From Eremophila alpestris peregrina (taxonomy: Eukaryota; Chordata; Aves; Passeriformes; Alaudidae), in assembly GCA_009792885.1 (NCBI GenBank), contig WMCF01000032.1, forward strand, positions 8,980,059 through 9,044,058: DNA of 64,000 nucleotides, written 5' to 3'. The notes under the pieces are model-generated. The model saw nothing but the letters and a program-made list of their open reading frames with translations. It ran no database searches and was not told where the DNA came from. Below are positions 50,401-62,840 of this stretch, in pieces (position 1 is the stretch's first letter; each line of letters opens with the position of its first letter). A program made the position numbers and the translations under genes.

Positions 50401-53400
50401 TTGTCCAGCCTGTGAGGGGAACACAGAGGTTAAACTGAAAAGCTGGGGAAGTTCAGGGTGCAGACCCCAAAGTGGCAGCTGAGGCACAGAAATTAAAGAA
50501 GCAGCTCCCAGTGTCTCATCCAAAGCCCAGGGCTGCTCTCACTGCTTCATCCCCTTGCTGCTCTGAGGTGCTGGCTGCCTTGGGAAGGGACCAACCTCAT
50601 TTATCACTGCACCAACAGCAGTAGACCTTTTCTATTAAAAAAGGACATATTTTGTGCAAAAAGTGTTGTATTGGCACAAACAGGTCTCATGCAAGAATTT
50701 TGTAGTATTTTCACATGGTTAACATCAGGAAGTTTTCCTGATTTTCTGGGCAAGCTCTAAGGACACAAGGCAAGTTGTATAATTTAAACAGTCCCCCAGA
50801 CTGAGCCCAGCCAGAGGAAGCTATGGGACACTGACAACAGTCAATGATTTCATTTGCCTGAGGGCTAGAAAGTCAGAGATCAGTACAAAATCCACTGAAC
50901 ACCAAGTAGCCCTAACAAATCTCCTCCCTCACCAACACTGCAGCTGAGCCTTGCCTTTCCCTGCATCATACAGACAACAGGAGCCACTTAGGAACTTGCC
51001 AGTTCCCCAACTGGGCAGCAAGCCCAAGCCAATCCAATTGGAATAGGAATAGAAACATTTCCCAGAGTGAAGCAAACCACAGGAGATCAATAGTATAGAT
51101 CTTGGGACAAGGAAAAATTACTGTGTCTGAAGAAGGAAACAAATGAGAGAAAAAATCCAAATCAATTATTGCCAGGGAAAAAAAATGAACTAGAATGTGG
51201 AGTAGCAAAAAGGCATTTCTATGTGTATGTGTGAAATGAGCATGAAATGGGGCAAAATACATCTTTCCTTTTTCCACACAGAGGAGAATTCCCACTCCAC
51301 ACTCACACAGCTCCTTCCACAGCTGCATGCAAGTGCAGAGAGAGCACAGGCACTGGATTCACAGGGAAACCAGTGAAACCAGAAGAGATGGGAAGGTGAG
51401 CTCCTGCAGAGCCACCTCTCCAAAGAGCACAGAGTGAGCAATGCCTGAGCATCTGAAGGGAAACATCACATCCATTTGCTGAGTCCCTTTTGAATGCTAA
51501 ATACAGCATTTGATAACTCATTCCTTGCAAAATCACACAGGTAACAAAAGCAGCAGCTAATCACCTCAATCTCTTAATCACCTGTCAGCCAGTGACAGAA
51601 CAGGTTGCCAAAAGATGGACTTCTGGTGTGGTTCAATACAGACACCCCTACAAGAACGGGCTGTGAATAAAGATTGCAGCTGCACAATGAAGCCAGGCAG
51701 ATTTTCAGGGATACACACACACAGATATTCAAGATAACCCTCTAAATCACCCAGCTGTGATTTACAGCACTTAAGGAGGTATCTATTACCATGCACTTGA
51801 GTCTACAGGATCAAATTTCAGTATTTTGCCTTTCAAACCAACTGATGATGACCTGTCTTGGATACCAGAGGAGAAGAAGGAAGAAATTCCGTTTGAACAT
51901 TGTTCAGTTTAGACTGCAAAATAATTAATTATGCATTTTATGGTTTATTACAGTGGAGTCAGAACTTTTTCTGCAGGTATCATCTGGGAAAGACCTGCCC
52001 TTCCAGTAACAGCAACAGACAAAAGACTCATTTGATCTGAGATAAACTTACAAAAGCAATGGAGTACCTAAAAATTGCAATACAGTTTGAAATATTAATG
52101 TTTTACCAGTGACTAAAACCAGAAGTTTTTTCTGTTCATGAATTAGTCAGCTGCTGAGCACAGGTCTGGTAAAAGAGGAAATTATTCCCAAACTGTAAAG
52201 AATTTGGGTAGAGTTCCTTATTTTGTAAATGCGAATTTATTTTAATTAAAATCATTTGGCATTATTTCAGCTGTTTAAATTATTGTGGCCAAACTAGTAA
52301 ATCTGATAATTCAGGACTGAATACAACCAATTAGATTTACTGTATGATACCCCATAATCTGATCAAGCAGTCTCAAAGGATTTGACTTGTTAGCATTTCA
52401 AAAGCATAGGAGGTTTTTGAATAATTTATTCCACTTCTTTCAAGTTCATCTTTGTTAATTCATTATGTAAAGATAAGGCAGATGTTTTACAGAGACTTGT
52501 GCCATACCTATTTTCACTTGTATTTATCTGTTGCCAAAGACCCCCTTTTGACAGGGAGCTCAGTGAAAATACCAGGTACTGGGAAAGTTTCAGGAGCAGA
52601 TGAGGGTTGTGGCTTTCAAATTGCAGTTTCAGAGAAAAGGGAATTTCCCACAAACCCCTCCACCTTTCTGAGAAAGTTCTGTTCATTTACTTCTCCCTGG
52701 ATTTCTCTCTCCAGCCTCTCTGTCTCACTCAAGTTTAGCTTTAACACATCCCCTCATCCTTCTGCTCGGAGCTACAACATTTCTGGCATCAAAACCTCTG
52801 GAAACAGAATCCTGAGCTGGGTTAAACAAACCCACAGCAGCTCAGCTCTGCCTGAGGGAGGTGTTTGTGCCCCTGCTCCTCAGCAGGGGCTGTGAGCAGG
52901 TATTTGCAGCACCAGGCATCCCTCCCTCCTCTCCCTGCATCCCCAGGGCACACCACCACAGTTTATTCTGCTTTGTTCTTGCTCTGCCCAGCAACGAGTT
53001 ATTCACCAGAGGTTTGAATTCCTGGGAGCAAACTCTACCCAGTTCGTTTGGAAAAGGGCACACTCTCATTGCCTGCTCTCCTTTCTGGGAGCTCAGGGCA
53101 GCAGGGTGACTCTCCAGGGACACAAACACAGCACAGGGGCCTCCTCTAGGTGTAAATACCAAATAGTGACCAGCTGTGCTCACCTGGAAACCTGCAGTGC
53201 AAATCATCTCACTCCATAAGAGGTAAATATCACCCAAGCTGCAATTCAGACACTTCTCTTGGAATAGGATGGATCTGGAGCTGTTTCTCCCTCCTGGACA
53301 GAGCAGTGCAGACAGCTGCCCTAAACTTGGTAGATGTCTAAACCCAGGATGATGGAAAACTCAATGTTCTCCAGCTAGAAGAGGGACTAAAATTCTGCAC

Positions 53401-56400
53401 TGCTGATGTATGAGAGCAAGATTATGGTCTTGCCAATGGGAAAGAAGAAATGACTTTGAGATTTCCTAGAAATCTATGCCTGGTCAGAAGATTTAGGCAG
53501 CTTGAAAGGAGGCTTGCTGGAACTGAAGGTTACTTGAAAGCAGAACTGTGTTAGCAAAAGCTACAGACATGGAAATGAGAACACTGGAACAGGTCAGCCA
53601 AACTTCAATTAGAATTCTTTGGAGGGTCAGGACTCAAAGTTTAGCCAAGTTTGACATGGTCAGCATCTGCACCAAGGAGAAAAAACTGAGTGTGCAAGCA
53701 CATGGTAAGATGGCTTTTTAACTCATACCTGTGATGGTGCTCTCGTGCAATACTGAGCTAAAAATGAAATCCAGCAATGAACTTGGAATAATCCCAACAT
53801 CTAATAATCTTCCTTAGCAATTTAGATTTTTTTCTTTTTAACAATAATGAGCTTTGAATGATATCATTAGCTAGAATGCAAATCCTGATCCAGGAAGTTG
53901 TATTTTATCCTGATTCCATTTTCAAAACCATCTGGACATAAAGCACCCAGATGAAGTAGCATCACAAATACATGGCTATTACTAATTATGGGATGCTATG
54001 CCATTTCTCCCACCACCTGCTAGCAATGACACAACATTACTCAAGAATCAAGCTTGATAAGCTCGATGAATAATTTTAATATTATTTTATTCAGCTTGCA
54101 AATTATCTCTGAGCACATTTCCCCCCCACACCCCTCCCCAGATCTATCTTGTTATTTAAAGTTAGTCACAATGGTTTTGGTGAGTAATTTCTGATCTGTA
54201 ACTTGTTTATGGGAACTGTTGCAAGCATTTGGGATTTGAAACTCAGAATTTGGTAATTCAATGGTGGTTTACTCCCTGAGTGGATAACAAGCCAGTCATC
54301 CTCCCAGGGTGAGCATTTGCATAGGAGGACTCAAAACTCACTTTTTACCAATGTTTAGTGGTTCCTTACAGTTTGCAGCACCTTCATAGAACGTTCTAAG
54401 AATGCAGCAACAGTGAAAATATTAAGGAAGCTTAAGGGTTGGAGAAAAGGCAGCTGTAAGGAGCAGCCAGGTTTCATTAGCTCAGCTCCTGAGCATTTAG
54501 GAGCACCACGGACCACCAATCTATAAACCACACAGCCATGCTCTAAAGACAGTAACAAAGCTTGCAGTGCTCAGAAGCCACAAACATTAAACTGTATGTA
54601 CTGTTTATTTAAAAGCATCACAAGGTTCTCATTTGTGTGATTAACAACCTGCTCAGGGCCATAATCAAATGAAAAGCCCGGATCTTTGCTGACCCCAAAA
54701 CACTTAAAACAATCAGGAACAGCTATATAAGAACTGCTCTCCATTTTACTTTCCCATTTTACCTTTCCACAGAGCTTTCTCCTCAACACAGCCCCCACCA
54801 AGATGACATAAGTCCTCCCAGGTCCTTAAAAGCATTCCCACAGACCTATTTTTAAGCCTGCTAAAGTCACCTTGTAAATTGTGACTTCTCAGCTGACCAC
54901 TGCCAAGGGTGACTTCATTTTGGGGAAGAATTTGATTGTTTAAGTGGATATAAGCACAAACCTTAGCAGAACAAACACCTGAGCTGTGTCCTGATGCTGT
55001 CACACAAGTGCTAACAGCAGCAAGGCTGTATTTGGGGGTTCAGGATTTGAGAGGAATGTCAAACAGCCCAAGGGGATGCTGCAGACAAGGTGTCTGAGTT
55101 CCCTCAGTGCCTTCCCCAACAGGCAGGGAAATGCTGTGCAGGACTCAGGGCTAGGAGACAGGTAAAGCACCTGAGCTGCCTTTAAACTACCTGGAGCTGG
55201 AATTAACACAAACACAGGGCCTGGGCCAGGCAGGGAGCAGCTGAACACCCCCAGGCACCCCTGCAGAGGGGAGAGGACAATGCTGCAGCTCATCCTGATC
55301 TGAGAGTGGACTGTACAACACAAAAACGTGTAGCAAGGCTGGTGTGCAGTGTAACAGTGAGAAATAAAACCATGCCAGCCTACAGAGGGATGGGGGTGAT
55401 GCCAATCATGGGAGCAGAATTGTGTGCAGCCTCTCAGGGAGGGACCATCCCCCCAGAGCACACAGCCCATCTCCCATGGCAGGCATGGAAAATCCATCCT
55501 GGCTCAGGTATTCACTCTGCTCAGGGTCTTCTCACCCATTTCCCATCTTTCTGGTATGAAAACAGATACTGTTCAAAAGGAAAGAGGTAAAAATCCAGAG
55601 AATGGGGAATATTTGCATAAAATGAGATAGGAGAGGTTTTCATCATCAGTTTTTGGGTAGCTCAGGGTGGCTGCTGAACTATCAGTTTCAGTACCTCAGA
55701 ATCTGAGTGCAGCAACACTATGCTTTTGAGACAGTGACCTTGACACACCATTATTTCTTTTTCCTTTACTCTGAAGTTTCATACCTGCTGTGCCACATCC
55801 TGCTGAGGCCAGTGCAGTGCCAGACACCAACAGCAGCACTCTGTGGGGAAGCTGAGCCATTTGTGCTCTCCTTTGTCTCCTTGCCCTCCTCCATTGCCTC
55901 ACTTGATGAGCAGCTTGAGCTCTGCATGGCAAAGTTCCACCTGCTGTCAGACCTGCCACCCTCGAGCAAGTCCCCAGGGAGCTCAGGACATCTAACTCAA
56001 GCCTCTTTTGCACAGGCCACTGCAGGGCACCTTTGCAGCAACACAAACCAGTCCCCACTGCACCCTGGCTTTGAAAGAGATGTTCAAGAACAGTGCCCTT
56101 CTCTGTGCTCACCAAGCTTAAAAAAAAAAAAAATCTCCTTCCACTGCTTCCACTGAAGGCTGAGATGGGGAGATAAATTTCCTTGGCCAACAGAGCAGGG
56201 AGAAAGCTTTTCTTTCAAAGAGCCCAGGCTTTCCTGGACTCTGCTAATAAAAGATTATGCATTAAGAACCAATTGCAACTTAATATCGCAAAACATCCAC
56301 TGTCCATGCTTCTGCCGATGAAGAGGAACTGGTTCATGACTGGAAAGCTCAGATATCAAAGAAATACAGCCCATAGCATTGTACCTGCACACAGGAAGAC

Positions 56401-58768
56401 AAGCTACAGCATCAGCCTCTGGTAAGCTCACCCTGCTCCTCAAAAAATACAGAAACAAGGGAATACCCCCAGCATTTCCCCCCTGGGTCTCATTTGAAGA
56501 CTGTTTTCCCTGAAAGGTTCCAGCCCAGCAATGAATCTGAAAAGAGAGGAGCTGCCCAGCAGAGCTCAGGACAGCTGGGACAAGGAGGCAGCACCCAGCA
56601 GGCTGAAATTCCCTGGGGAAGTGGCAGCTCCAGGCAGCAGGTACCAGCAGTGATTCAGGGGCTCTGCCACATTCCTAAAAGAAAGAACCTCTTGGTACAA
56701 GGATGGGTCAGTCTGTCTAATCAACCAGAGGTTAGGCAAAGAGCAAAATGGGGAGAAAGGATGAACACACAGTGCCAATTATTTCCTCATTTCAGAGTCT
56801 CTCCACCCCCACCTGAGTCTCTATCCCTTGCAGCCTCCAGCTTTTTCCCTTCCAACGTCATGCATCACTTTTATCACTCCTGCCATTTGGTTTCTTAAGT
56901 CTGCCTCATCTAATCAGTGAAAACTTTATCTGTCTCTCCCCAAAACAAAGTCTCAGGGAACTACTTTGGAAGAGATGCCAAGAGCATATCTTTGTGCTGA
57001 CAGGCAAAGTCTGAGAAACTGCCTAATCATGGTGCTGATACCCTGTGTGACAGTCAATTCAATGCCTTCACTGATACTTCAGGGCATTAAAGAGATAACA
57101 TAAGTTTTTAAAAAAGCTCCTGGTGCCTAATCTCTGGTGCCATCTTTAACTCCAACTGCCAAAACTTGTGCTTACTCATCCATTGCAATTCCCTGGCCCA
57201 CGTTTTCTGAATGGGAAGTCAAAAAGCTGAACACATTTGAACCTAAATAAGCATTCATCAACATTCATCAACTGACATCAGCAGCAGCAGCTGCTATACA
57301 TCACTGACATTTTAGATTTTAAGGGGAAATGAGTTCCTTGCACTGTATTTCAGCTCTTGCCCTCCCCAGGGAGAGGAAGCAGGATGGGAGTCAGGCAGGG
57401 CAGGCAGATTGTGAAGAAAGAGCTCAAAGTGACTTTCCACAGAGGGACAAGCTTGAACCAAAGGTAGAAAAACTTATCTAAGCATATAATGACATATTAT
57501 TAGTATATAGTTACAGTATTGCAGTGGGTAATAGGATAAATTTATAGGATAAATGTAATAACCACCTCAGCTTTAGGCAATCCATCAGCAGTAACTATAG
57601 GAATTTCACACTGCATTCTCTGAGTCAGCCCAAGGTGCTCCCTGGGCTGCTCCTGCTCCAAAATAAGGCTGTCCATGGGAGGCTCAGAGCTCCAAATGCC
57701 CATCCCAGGGCCCACTGCAGCTCTGTGCCATTCCCAAAGGAGCCCCAAGCAATCCTACCCCCTGCACCAGCACAAGGAACACAATCCCAGCAGCAGACCA
57801 GCACTCACCTGGTTTGCTCCTCATCATCATGGAGTGGAGATGGGAAAAACTGGGCAGCTGTCATTTTTCTTACAACAAAATGATATTTTACATATGCTTC
57901 TCATAACATCATAGCACATTTTGATCAGTCATTATACAGTTATAGCAACTTTAATTAGTTATGATAATTACTCTCATTTTTTCTGCATGTAGTCTTTTAT
58001 CCCTTCCTATCCCAGCACTATTTTTCCTTTACTTTACACTTGGGTGGCATTGCAGAAGTGGGACATGAAATATTTACAACCACAACACCCCCAGAAAGTA
58101 TTGCTTTCCAAACTCAAAAACTAGACCCACTAATTTCACTGAAGGCTCTGATTCATATAATTTTTCAATAAAAATCTTGTAGGAAAAAGAAAACCGCTTG
58201 AGCAGCTCCTGCTGCAGTTGTTACTCAGTGCCCACAGCAGGGTCTGGCAGTGCAGGCTGGCTTTGAGCAGAGCCTGAGCTTGAGGCAAACACCTTGCAAT
58301 GAGGGCCAGGAACAGGATTAAAAGGCCAGAAATGGAGAGGGGCTAAAGGTGGAAAAGGGAAATCCTCTCCTTCCCAGCACCACAAGTTGCTGCCAGGAGG
58401 GCTCATTGCCCAGCCAGGCTGCGGAGTGCCTGTGAGGGGTTAAAGAGCTGCAGCGACTTCAATTCTCCTGCTGCCCTGCCAGGACCTGTCCCCACAGCCT
58501 GGGCCAGGACAAGTCCCAAAGGCCACAGGCGTGTGAAGCCGGGCTCAAAGGCAGCCCTGGCGTTCAGATACTCTGATCGTGAGGGGTACCAAGGAAAAGG
58601 CTGGAGCTGTGGCAGAGGATGCCCCAGCTGAACACAGCCCGAGCCCCTCGGGAGGCAGCTGCTGGCTCCAACCCTGCTCCCAATTCAATAGTGCCACCTA
58701 GTGCCACCAGCCCCGGCCCAGGGAGGCTGCACCCCATCCCCCGGGGCAAACTGGGCTGGCTGGAGCCT
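44471..58768. other. Intergenic region downstream of GPR139, no gene recognised
   Basis: I see no exon, RNA gene or recognisable mobile element. Open frames are at most about 167 codons, mostly in GC-richer unique DNA, with no domain and no paired splice signals. Segments around 49360-49620, 52000-52440 and 53750-54300 are AT-rich with homeodomain, SOX and POU-type motifs and could be regulatory, but that is inference. A C-rich run occurs at 54121. From about 58200 the sequence becomes GC- and CpG-richer, leading into the tandem array that follows. Confidence 0.55.
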
Positions 58769-59092
58769 GGATCTCCTGCAGACAGCCCGCGGTGGGACCA
58801 GGGCATCACCTACCCTCACACCAGTAAAGGGAAAAGGGGCGAGAGAGGGAGCCATGGGCAGCAAAACCGCCGAGCTCTGGGATCCCGGATCTCCCTCAGA
58901 CAGCCCGCGATGGGGTCACACCAGTAAAGGCAAAAGGGGTGAGGGAAGGAGCCATGGGCAGCAAAACTCCCGAGATTTGGGATCCCGGATCTCCCTCAGA
59001 CAGCCCGCGATGGGGTCACACCAGTAAAGGGAAAAGGGTGAGGGAAGGAGCCATCGGCAGCAAAACAGCCGAGCTCTGGGATCCCGGATCTC
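58769..59092. repeat. 100-bp tandem array, three units plus a partial fourth
   Basis: Units begin GGATCTCC(T/C)..CAGACAGCCCGC at 58769, 58888, 58988 and, partially, 59086. The marker CACCAGTAAAGG ends at 58830, 58930 and 59030, an exact 100-base period. The first unit carries an extra ~20 bases. Each unit contains GAGCCAT(G/C)GGCAGCAAAAC and GGGATCCCGGATCTC. One hundred is not a multiple of 3, so the same peptide-like string appears in shifting frames; I do not regard it as coding. The array lies 365 bases from the LTR-like repeat and shares its CpG-rich character. Confidence 0.9.
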
Positions 59093-59456
59093 AGGGATCC
59101 CCTCAGGAGCCGTGGAGCTGCAACCTGACCTTCCATCGCCTGCCCTCACCGGGCTCCTCCCAGGGAAGGGAGAGCCCCAGTGTGGTCCCTGCCACAGCCA
59201 GCTCCTCCTCACAGACCCTCAGCGCGTCCCCAGCAGGGCGGCTCAGGCCCTCAGGGGAACTGCAAACTGGGAGTAGCCCGAAATCACATCACGCACAGGC
59301 AGCAGGTTAAAATCTCACTTTGTGGGCCCAGGAAACCTGCAGAGGATAATTTGACGATTAAACCTCTCTGAATTGGGGATTTATCATCTCTGAGTGGGGC
59401 TGTGCTGGGCCCAAAGGAGAGGGGTTTGCGGCGGTAGAGAAACTCCAGGGGGCCCG
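59093..59456. other. GC-rich spacer between tandem array and LTR-like repeat
   Basis: This is moderately CpG-rich DNA with no gene. Read on the minus strand, the frame running out of the LTR-like element stays open through it (to about 59284) with no recognisable retroviral motif. It could be internal sequence of the same element, but the gapped copy at 20 kb has nothing similar in the equivalent place, so I leave it unassigned. Confidence 0.4.
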
Positions 59457-60005
59457 TGAGGGCAAAACCAGCGAGAGACTCGAAGTCAGAAATACAACCT
59501 AATAGGAAAACGATAAAATAAACACAACAGTAGGAAAAAGAAAAGACCCTTGGCAGAGTCAGAATCCTACCTGACACCCTGCTCCTGAGGGCGGTGGCAG
59601 CTCCTGATGCAGTGGAATTGTTGAAGCAGTAATCCCACAGAAAGTTCTGGCAGCTCCTCTCCTCTGGCAATCCTGAGGGCTTGTGCTGCCCAAACCCCAA
59701 ATTACACCCAGGTGGGAATGATTGGCTCCTCCCCCCTCTGGGAATCCAGCCAATAGGGGCTTGAGCTGCCCCAAACCCCAAATTACACCCAGGTGGGAAT
59801 GATTAACTCCTCCCCCTGGGCGGGGCCTCAAACAATGGGCCCTTGATTGCCCATTAAGCGGAGCCAATTAAGCTCAGATGGGAATCACCTGTGAGCCTGG
59901 GCAGGGCACTGATGGGCCATTAACAGGAGATATCTGGGGGCAGGAGGCACGAAAACGCTGATAGAACACAGACTTTGGGCACATCTCACACTGCAGCCCA
60001 GGACA
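59457..60005 (-). mobile_element. LTR-like repeat, copy 2, complete (549 bp)
   Basis: The ends TG (59457) and CA (60005) are set by where similarity to the 20-kb copy stops. Read on the minus strand it starts TGTCCTGGGCTGCA. It then has an 81-bp tandem duplication sharing the segment CAAACCCCAAATTACACCC (+ strand copies at 59691 and 59772), and ends in a T-rich stretch. A direct duplication in the promoter-proximal part and a T-rich end are common in retroviral LTRs. There is no target-site duplication in the flanking five bases and no gag, pol or env is present. I read it as an old solitary LTR, probably of an avian endogenous retrovirus; family and orientation are inferred. Confidence 0.6.
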
Positions 60006-60230
60006 AGATGTGACAAACAGCCCCTGGCTCAGATGGCTGCGGCAGTAGCAGACACGAGCAGTGATGCAGCTGCTCCAGGACTGCACCAATCCTGGATGCA
60101 TCAGCCAAGATCCCAAGAACAAAGCGTGCACACAGCACCAGGCTGGCCAGCAAGTCCCGAAAGCTTTGGTGCTTTGCATGAGCAAGGCCCTGTGCAGACC
60201 CACCCAGTTCCTGGGTTTCACCTGGGAGAG

Positions 60231-60312
60231 GCCAAATCCCCAAAACCAGGAGGGCACAATGGAACTTCTGCCCCTCCAGGACCAGAACCATGGCCCACTG
60301 ACACTGCTGTAT
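60231..60312. repeat. Dispersed repeat copy A (about 82 bp)
   Basis: The segment starting GCCAAATCCCCAAAA and ending near CTGACACTGCTG matches 61701-61782 at roughly 70 percent by eye, in the same orientation. It lies 226 bases beyond the LTR-like repeat. The two copies probably come from an old interspersed element whose family I cannot name. Confidence 0.6.
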
Positions 60313-61700
60313 GGAGGAAACACATCCACTTGGGGCAGGCAGCTTCTCCTCAAAGCAGTGACTTAGAGGTGACTGGCTGCCTTGCTGAGTTTTTCACCTG
60401 CCACACATGAGTACAATAAACCCATCAACACTACCAGGGTTCTCCGGGATAGTACCTCAGCCCAAGAAATTAAGATTAACAGAAACTTATTTAAAGGGAT
60501 ACAGTATTGAAAATCAATTTCTGAAAATCAATTTTTTTTCTGAAGTCAGTAAGACTGTATCCACTGGAAAAATATTCATGTGACAATAGAGCCAAAATTT
60601 TGTTACTATTCCAAAGCACAGCCATGCATACACCAAAGGTAATTTTAACTAAATTAGGGTGAATTTATATCAGCATCATTTCCTCTACGTGGAGGTGGGG
60701 ATCAAATGTCACTGTCAGCATTAATTAGGGAACTAGTCACTTGATTGTGCATTTATTCAAGGGTTCCCCTGGGTTTCTGGAAAATCAGTCCAGTCTGTGC
60801 TTTTCAGGGGTGCACATGACATGAAAAGGAATCACTTCATTTCATGGCCTCCTCATACAAAAGGGCAATTTCAATTTTTGGCAAGGGAATGAAGTTGGGT
60901 CTGAAAGATGGGGTGCTCATTTAGATCAAAGTCCTGGCCAGGCAGCACAGTGCTGCCAGCTCACAGATCAATGCCCAAGCTGCTGTTTGAGCCTTTTAAT
61001 AATTGGACTTGATCAATGCTTTGAGAGGCTGTTCCTGGCTCACCCACCCCAGTGGTGCTTCCAGCTGATGGGAGCCAGGCTCTGCAAGGGGCTGGGTACT
61101 GACAGAATGAACTCCTGGGCAGAGGATTTGAACCTTCAGCTCTTTGAATGTATTCTCCCATTTTCCCGATCGTTTTCTTGAAGCTCTATTATTGTTCAGC
61201 AGCAGGAGATTCATCATCAGGAGCAGGCAGACTGCAAGGACAGAGGCCAGGGGGAGCTGGCACGCAGGGAGCACGAGGAAGGTGTGTGGGCAGGTTGGAG
61301 TGTTTGTGCAGCTCTGCACAAACATCAGCCTGAGCAGGGCAGAAAACATCCCTGTGCTGTGCTCCCTGCACCAGCCTCAACACCCTGCACTGCTGCTGCC
61401 TCTGCCTTCTCTCCTCTGCAGTGTTAATGCCTCATAACTCACACCAGTGCCACACCAGCATCCTCCCAACACCTGGTTTGGGATGGAGAGGAACAGACCT
61501 GTCAGTGCCAGCTCTGAAAGGTCCCAGATTTCCAGAGATGAGTGATGTAAGGGCCCAGATCAGCCCAGCTCCTCATGGCCATCAGCTCCTAACCCTGCTG
61601 GGCTCAGGCGTCACTCAGGTCACACACAGCACATCCAGAGTCCTCCCCAGGCAGACACTGCCCTCTCCTCCCTGCTCGGGTCAGTGGCTCTGCAGGCTGA

Positions 61701-61782
61701 GCCAAAATCCCCAAAAAGGGAGGCACAGTGGAACTGCAGCCCCACCAAGAGCAGAGCCATGGCCCCCTGACGCTGCTGCAGG
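61701..61782. repeat. Dispersed repeat copy B (about 82 bp)
   Basis: This copy starts GCCAAAATCCCCAAAA and ends near CTGACGCTGCTG. It matches the copy at 60231 across its length with small insertions and deletions. The flanks beyond it differ, which marks the pair as fragments of one repeat family and not a large segmental duplication. Confidence 0.6.
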
Positions 61783-62761
61783 GGCAGGATGGATCCTGCT
61801 GGGCTGGTAGGGATAATCACTGAAGCCAGGTAAAGTCCGTGCAGGTTGTTGTGAGGAGAACAAAACCCCCTCCAATTCAACGGGAAGAGACCGCGGGGGA
61901 AAGTGCAGGGAGCAGGGAATCTCCCTGAAAGCTGTTCCTCCTGCCTTTGGCTTTCGGTGGCACCGCAGCACCATCTGTTGGGAATGCGGGGAGGCTGGCC
62001 GGGCTGCTGCAGGGATGCACAGACAGCATGGCTCACTGGAAATTGCTCAGCAGGGGATGATGGATTTGCTCTAGGGACAAAATGTATCCCTTTGTGACCC
62101 TTTGGTTGGACACAGTGCTGATCTTTACACTTGGAAAGGTTGACACAGGTTGAAACAAAGAAGTACATTCACATTATGGCTTTCTCATGGGGGAGCTCCG
62201 ATTTCTTGTCTGAAATTCAGTAGGGCAGGCCAAGTGGCACAAAGCTCCATTGTCCCTCCCCTCCCTCCAGCAGGCACAGTGCCCTTGCACCCGTGATAGC
62301 AGAGCAAGGGTGTCACCTCTGGAAAAGGTGAGCACATTGCACTGAGAGGAGCCCACATTTGGGTTTGTGCTGATCACTACTGCCTGCCCAAACAGTTCTA
62401 AACTTCATTGCCACTGAGAAAAGCCCTTCTCAATGCCCTGTGCCAGCTTCAGGGATTTCAGAGCAGTGAATCCTGCCCTGGGGGCTGAGCTCCCACAGCT
62501 GGAGCATCCTCTCCACAGGGCACCCAGTGTCCCACACGTGTCATTAACCTGGCACTGCCCCCTCCTGCTGCTGCCATGGCAGAACTGCCCCTGCCCTCTG
62601 TCCTGCAGCTCACCAAACACATTCCAGGTTAAAATGTACCCCAAAAAGCACTGGGTTTCCAAAGGCTGCCTCTGATGAGCAGTGCTGCTGTGTGGCCTGG
62701 CTGTGCCAGCTCCTGCAGGGGCAGTGCCCATGGCCAGCACAGGGGCTGCAGCAGCAGATCC

Positions 62762-62840
62762 CTGCTCCCCCTGCTTCTCCTGCTTCTCCTGCTTCTCCTG
62801 CTCCTCCTGCTTTTCCTGCTTCCCCTGCTCCTCCTGCTCC
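62762..62840. repeat. 9-bp tandem repeat (CTGCTTCTC-like), about 9 units
   Basis: Units are CTGCTTCTC, CTGCTCCTC, CTGCTTTTC and similar. Since 9 is a multiple of 3, both strands stay open and give a Pro/Ala/Ser, Leu-rich or Gln/Glu/Lys-rich string. That is a repeat artefact and not a gene. Confidence 0.9.

Noticed and set aside
61620..62168. A 182-codon minus-strand frame, considered as a retroelement gene fragment
   Set aside because: It overlaps the dispersed repeat copy at 61701 but contains no recognisable reverse transcriptase, gag, or other motif.
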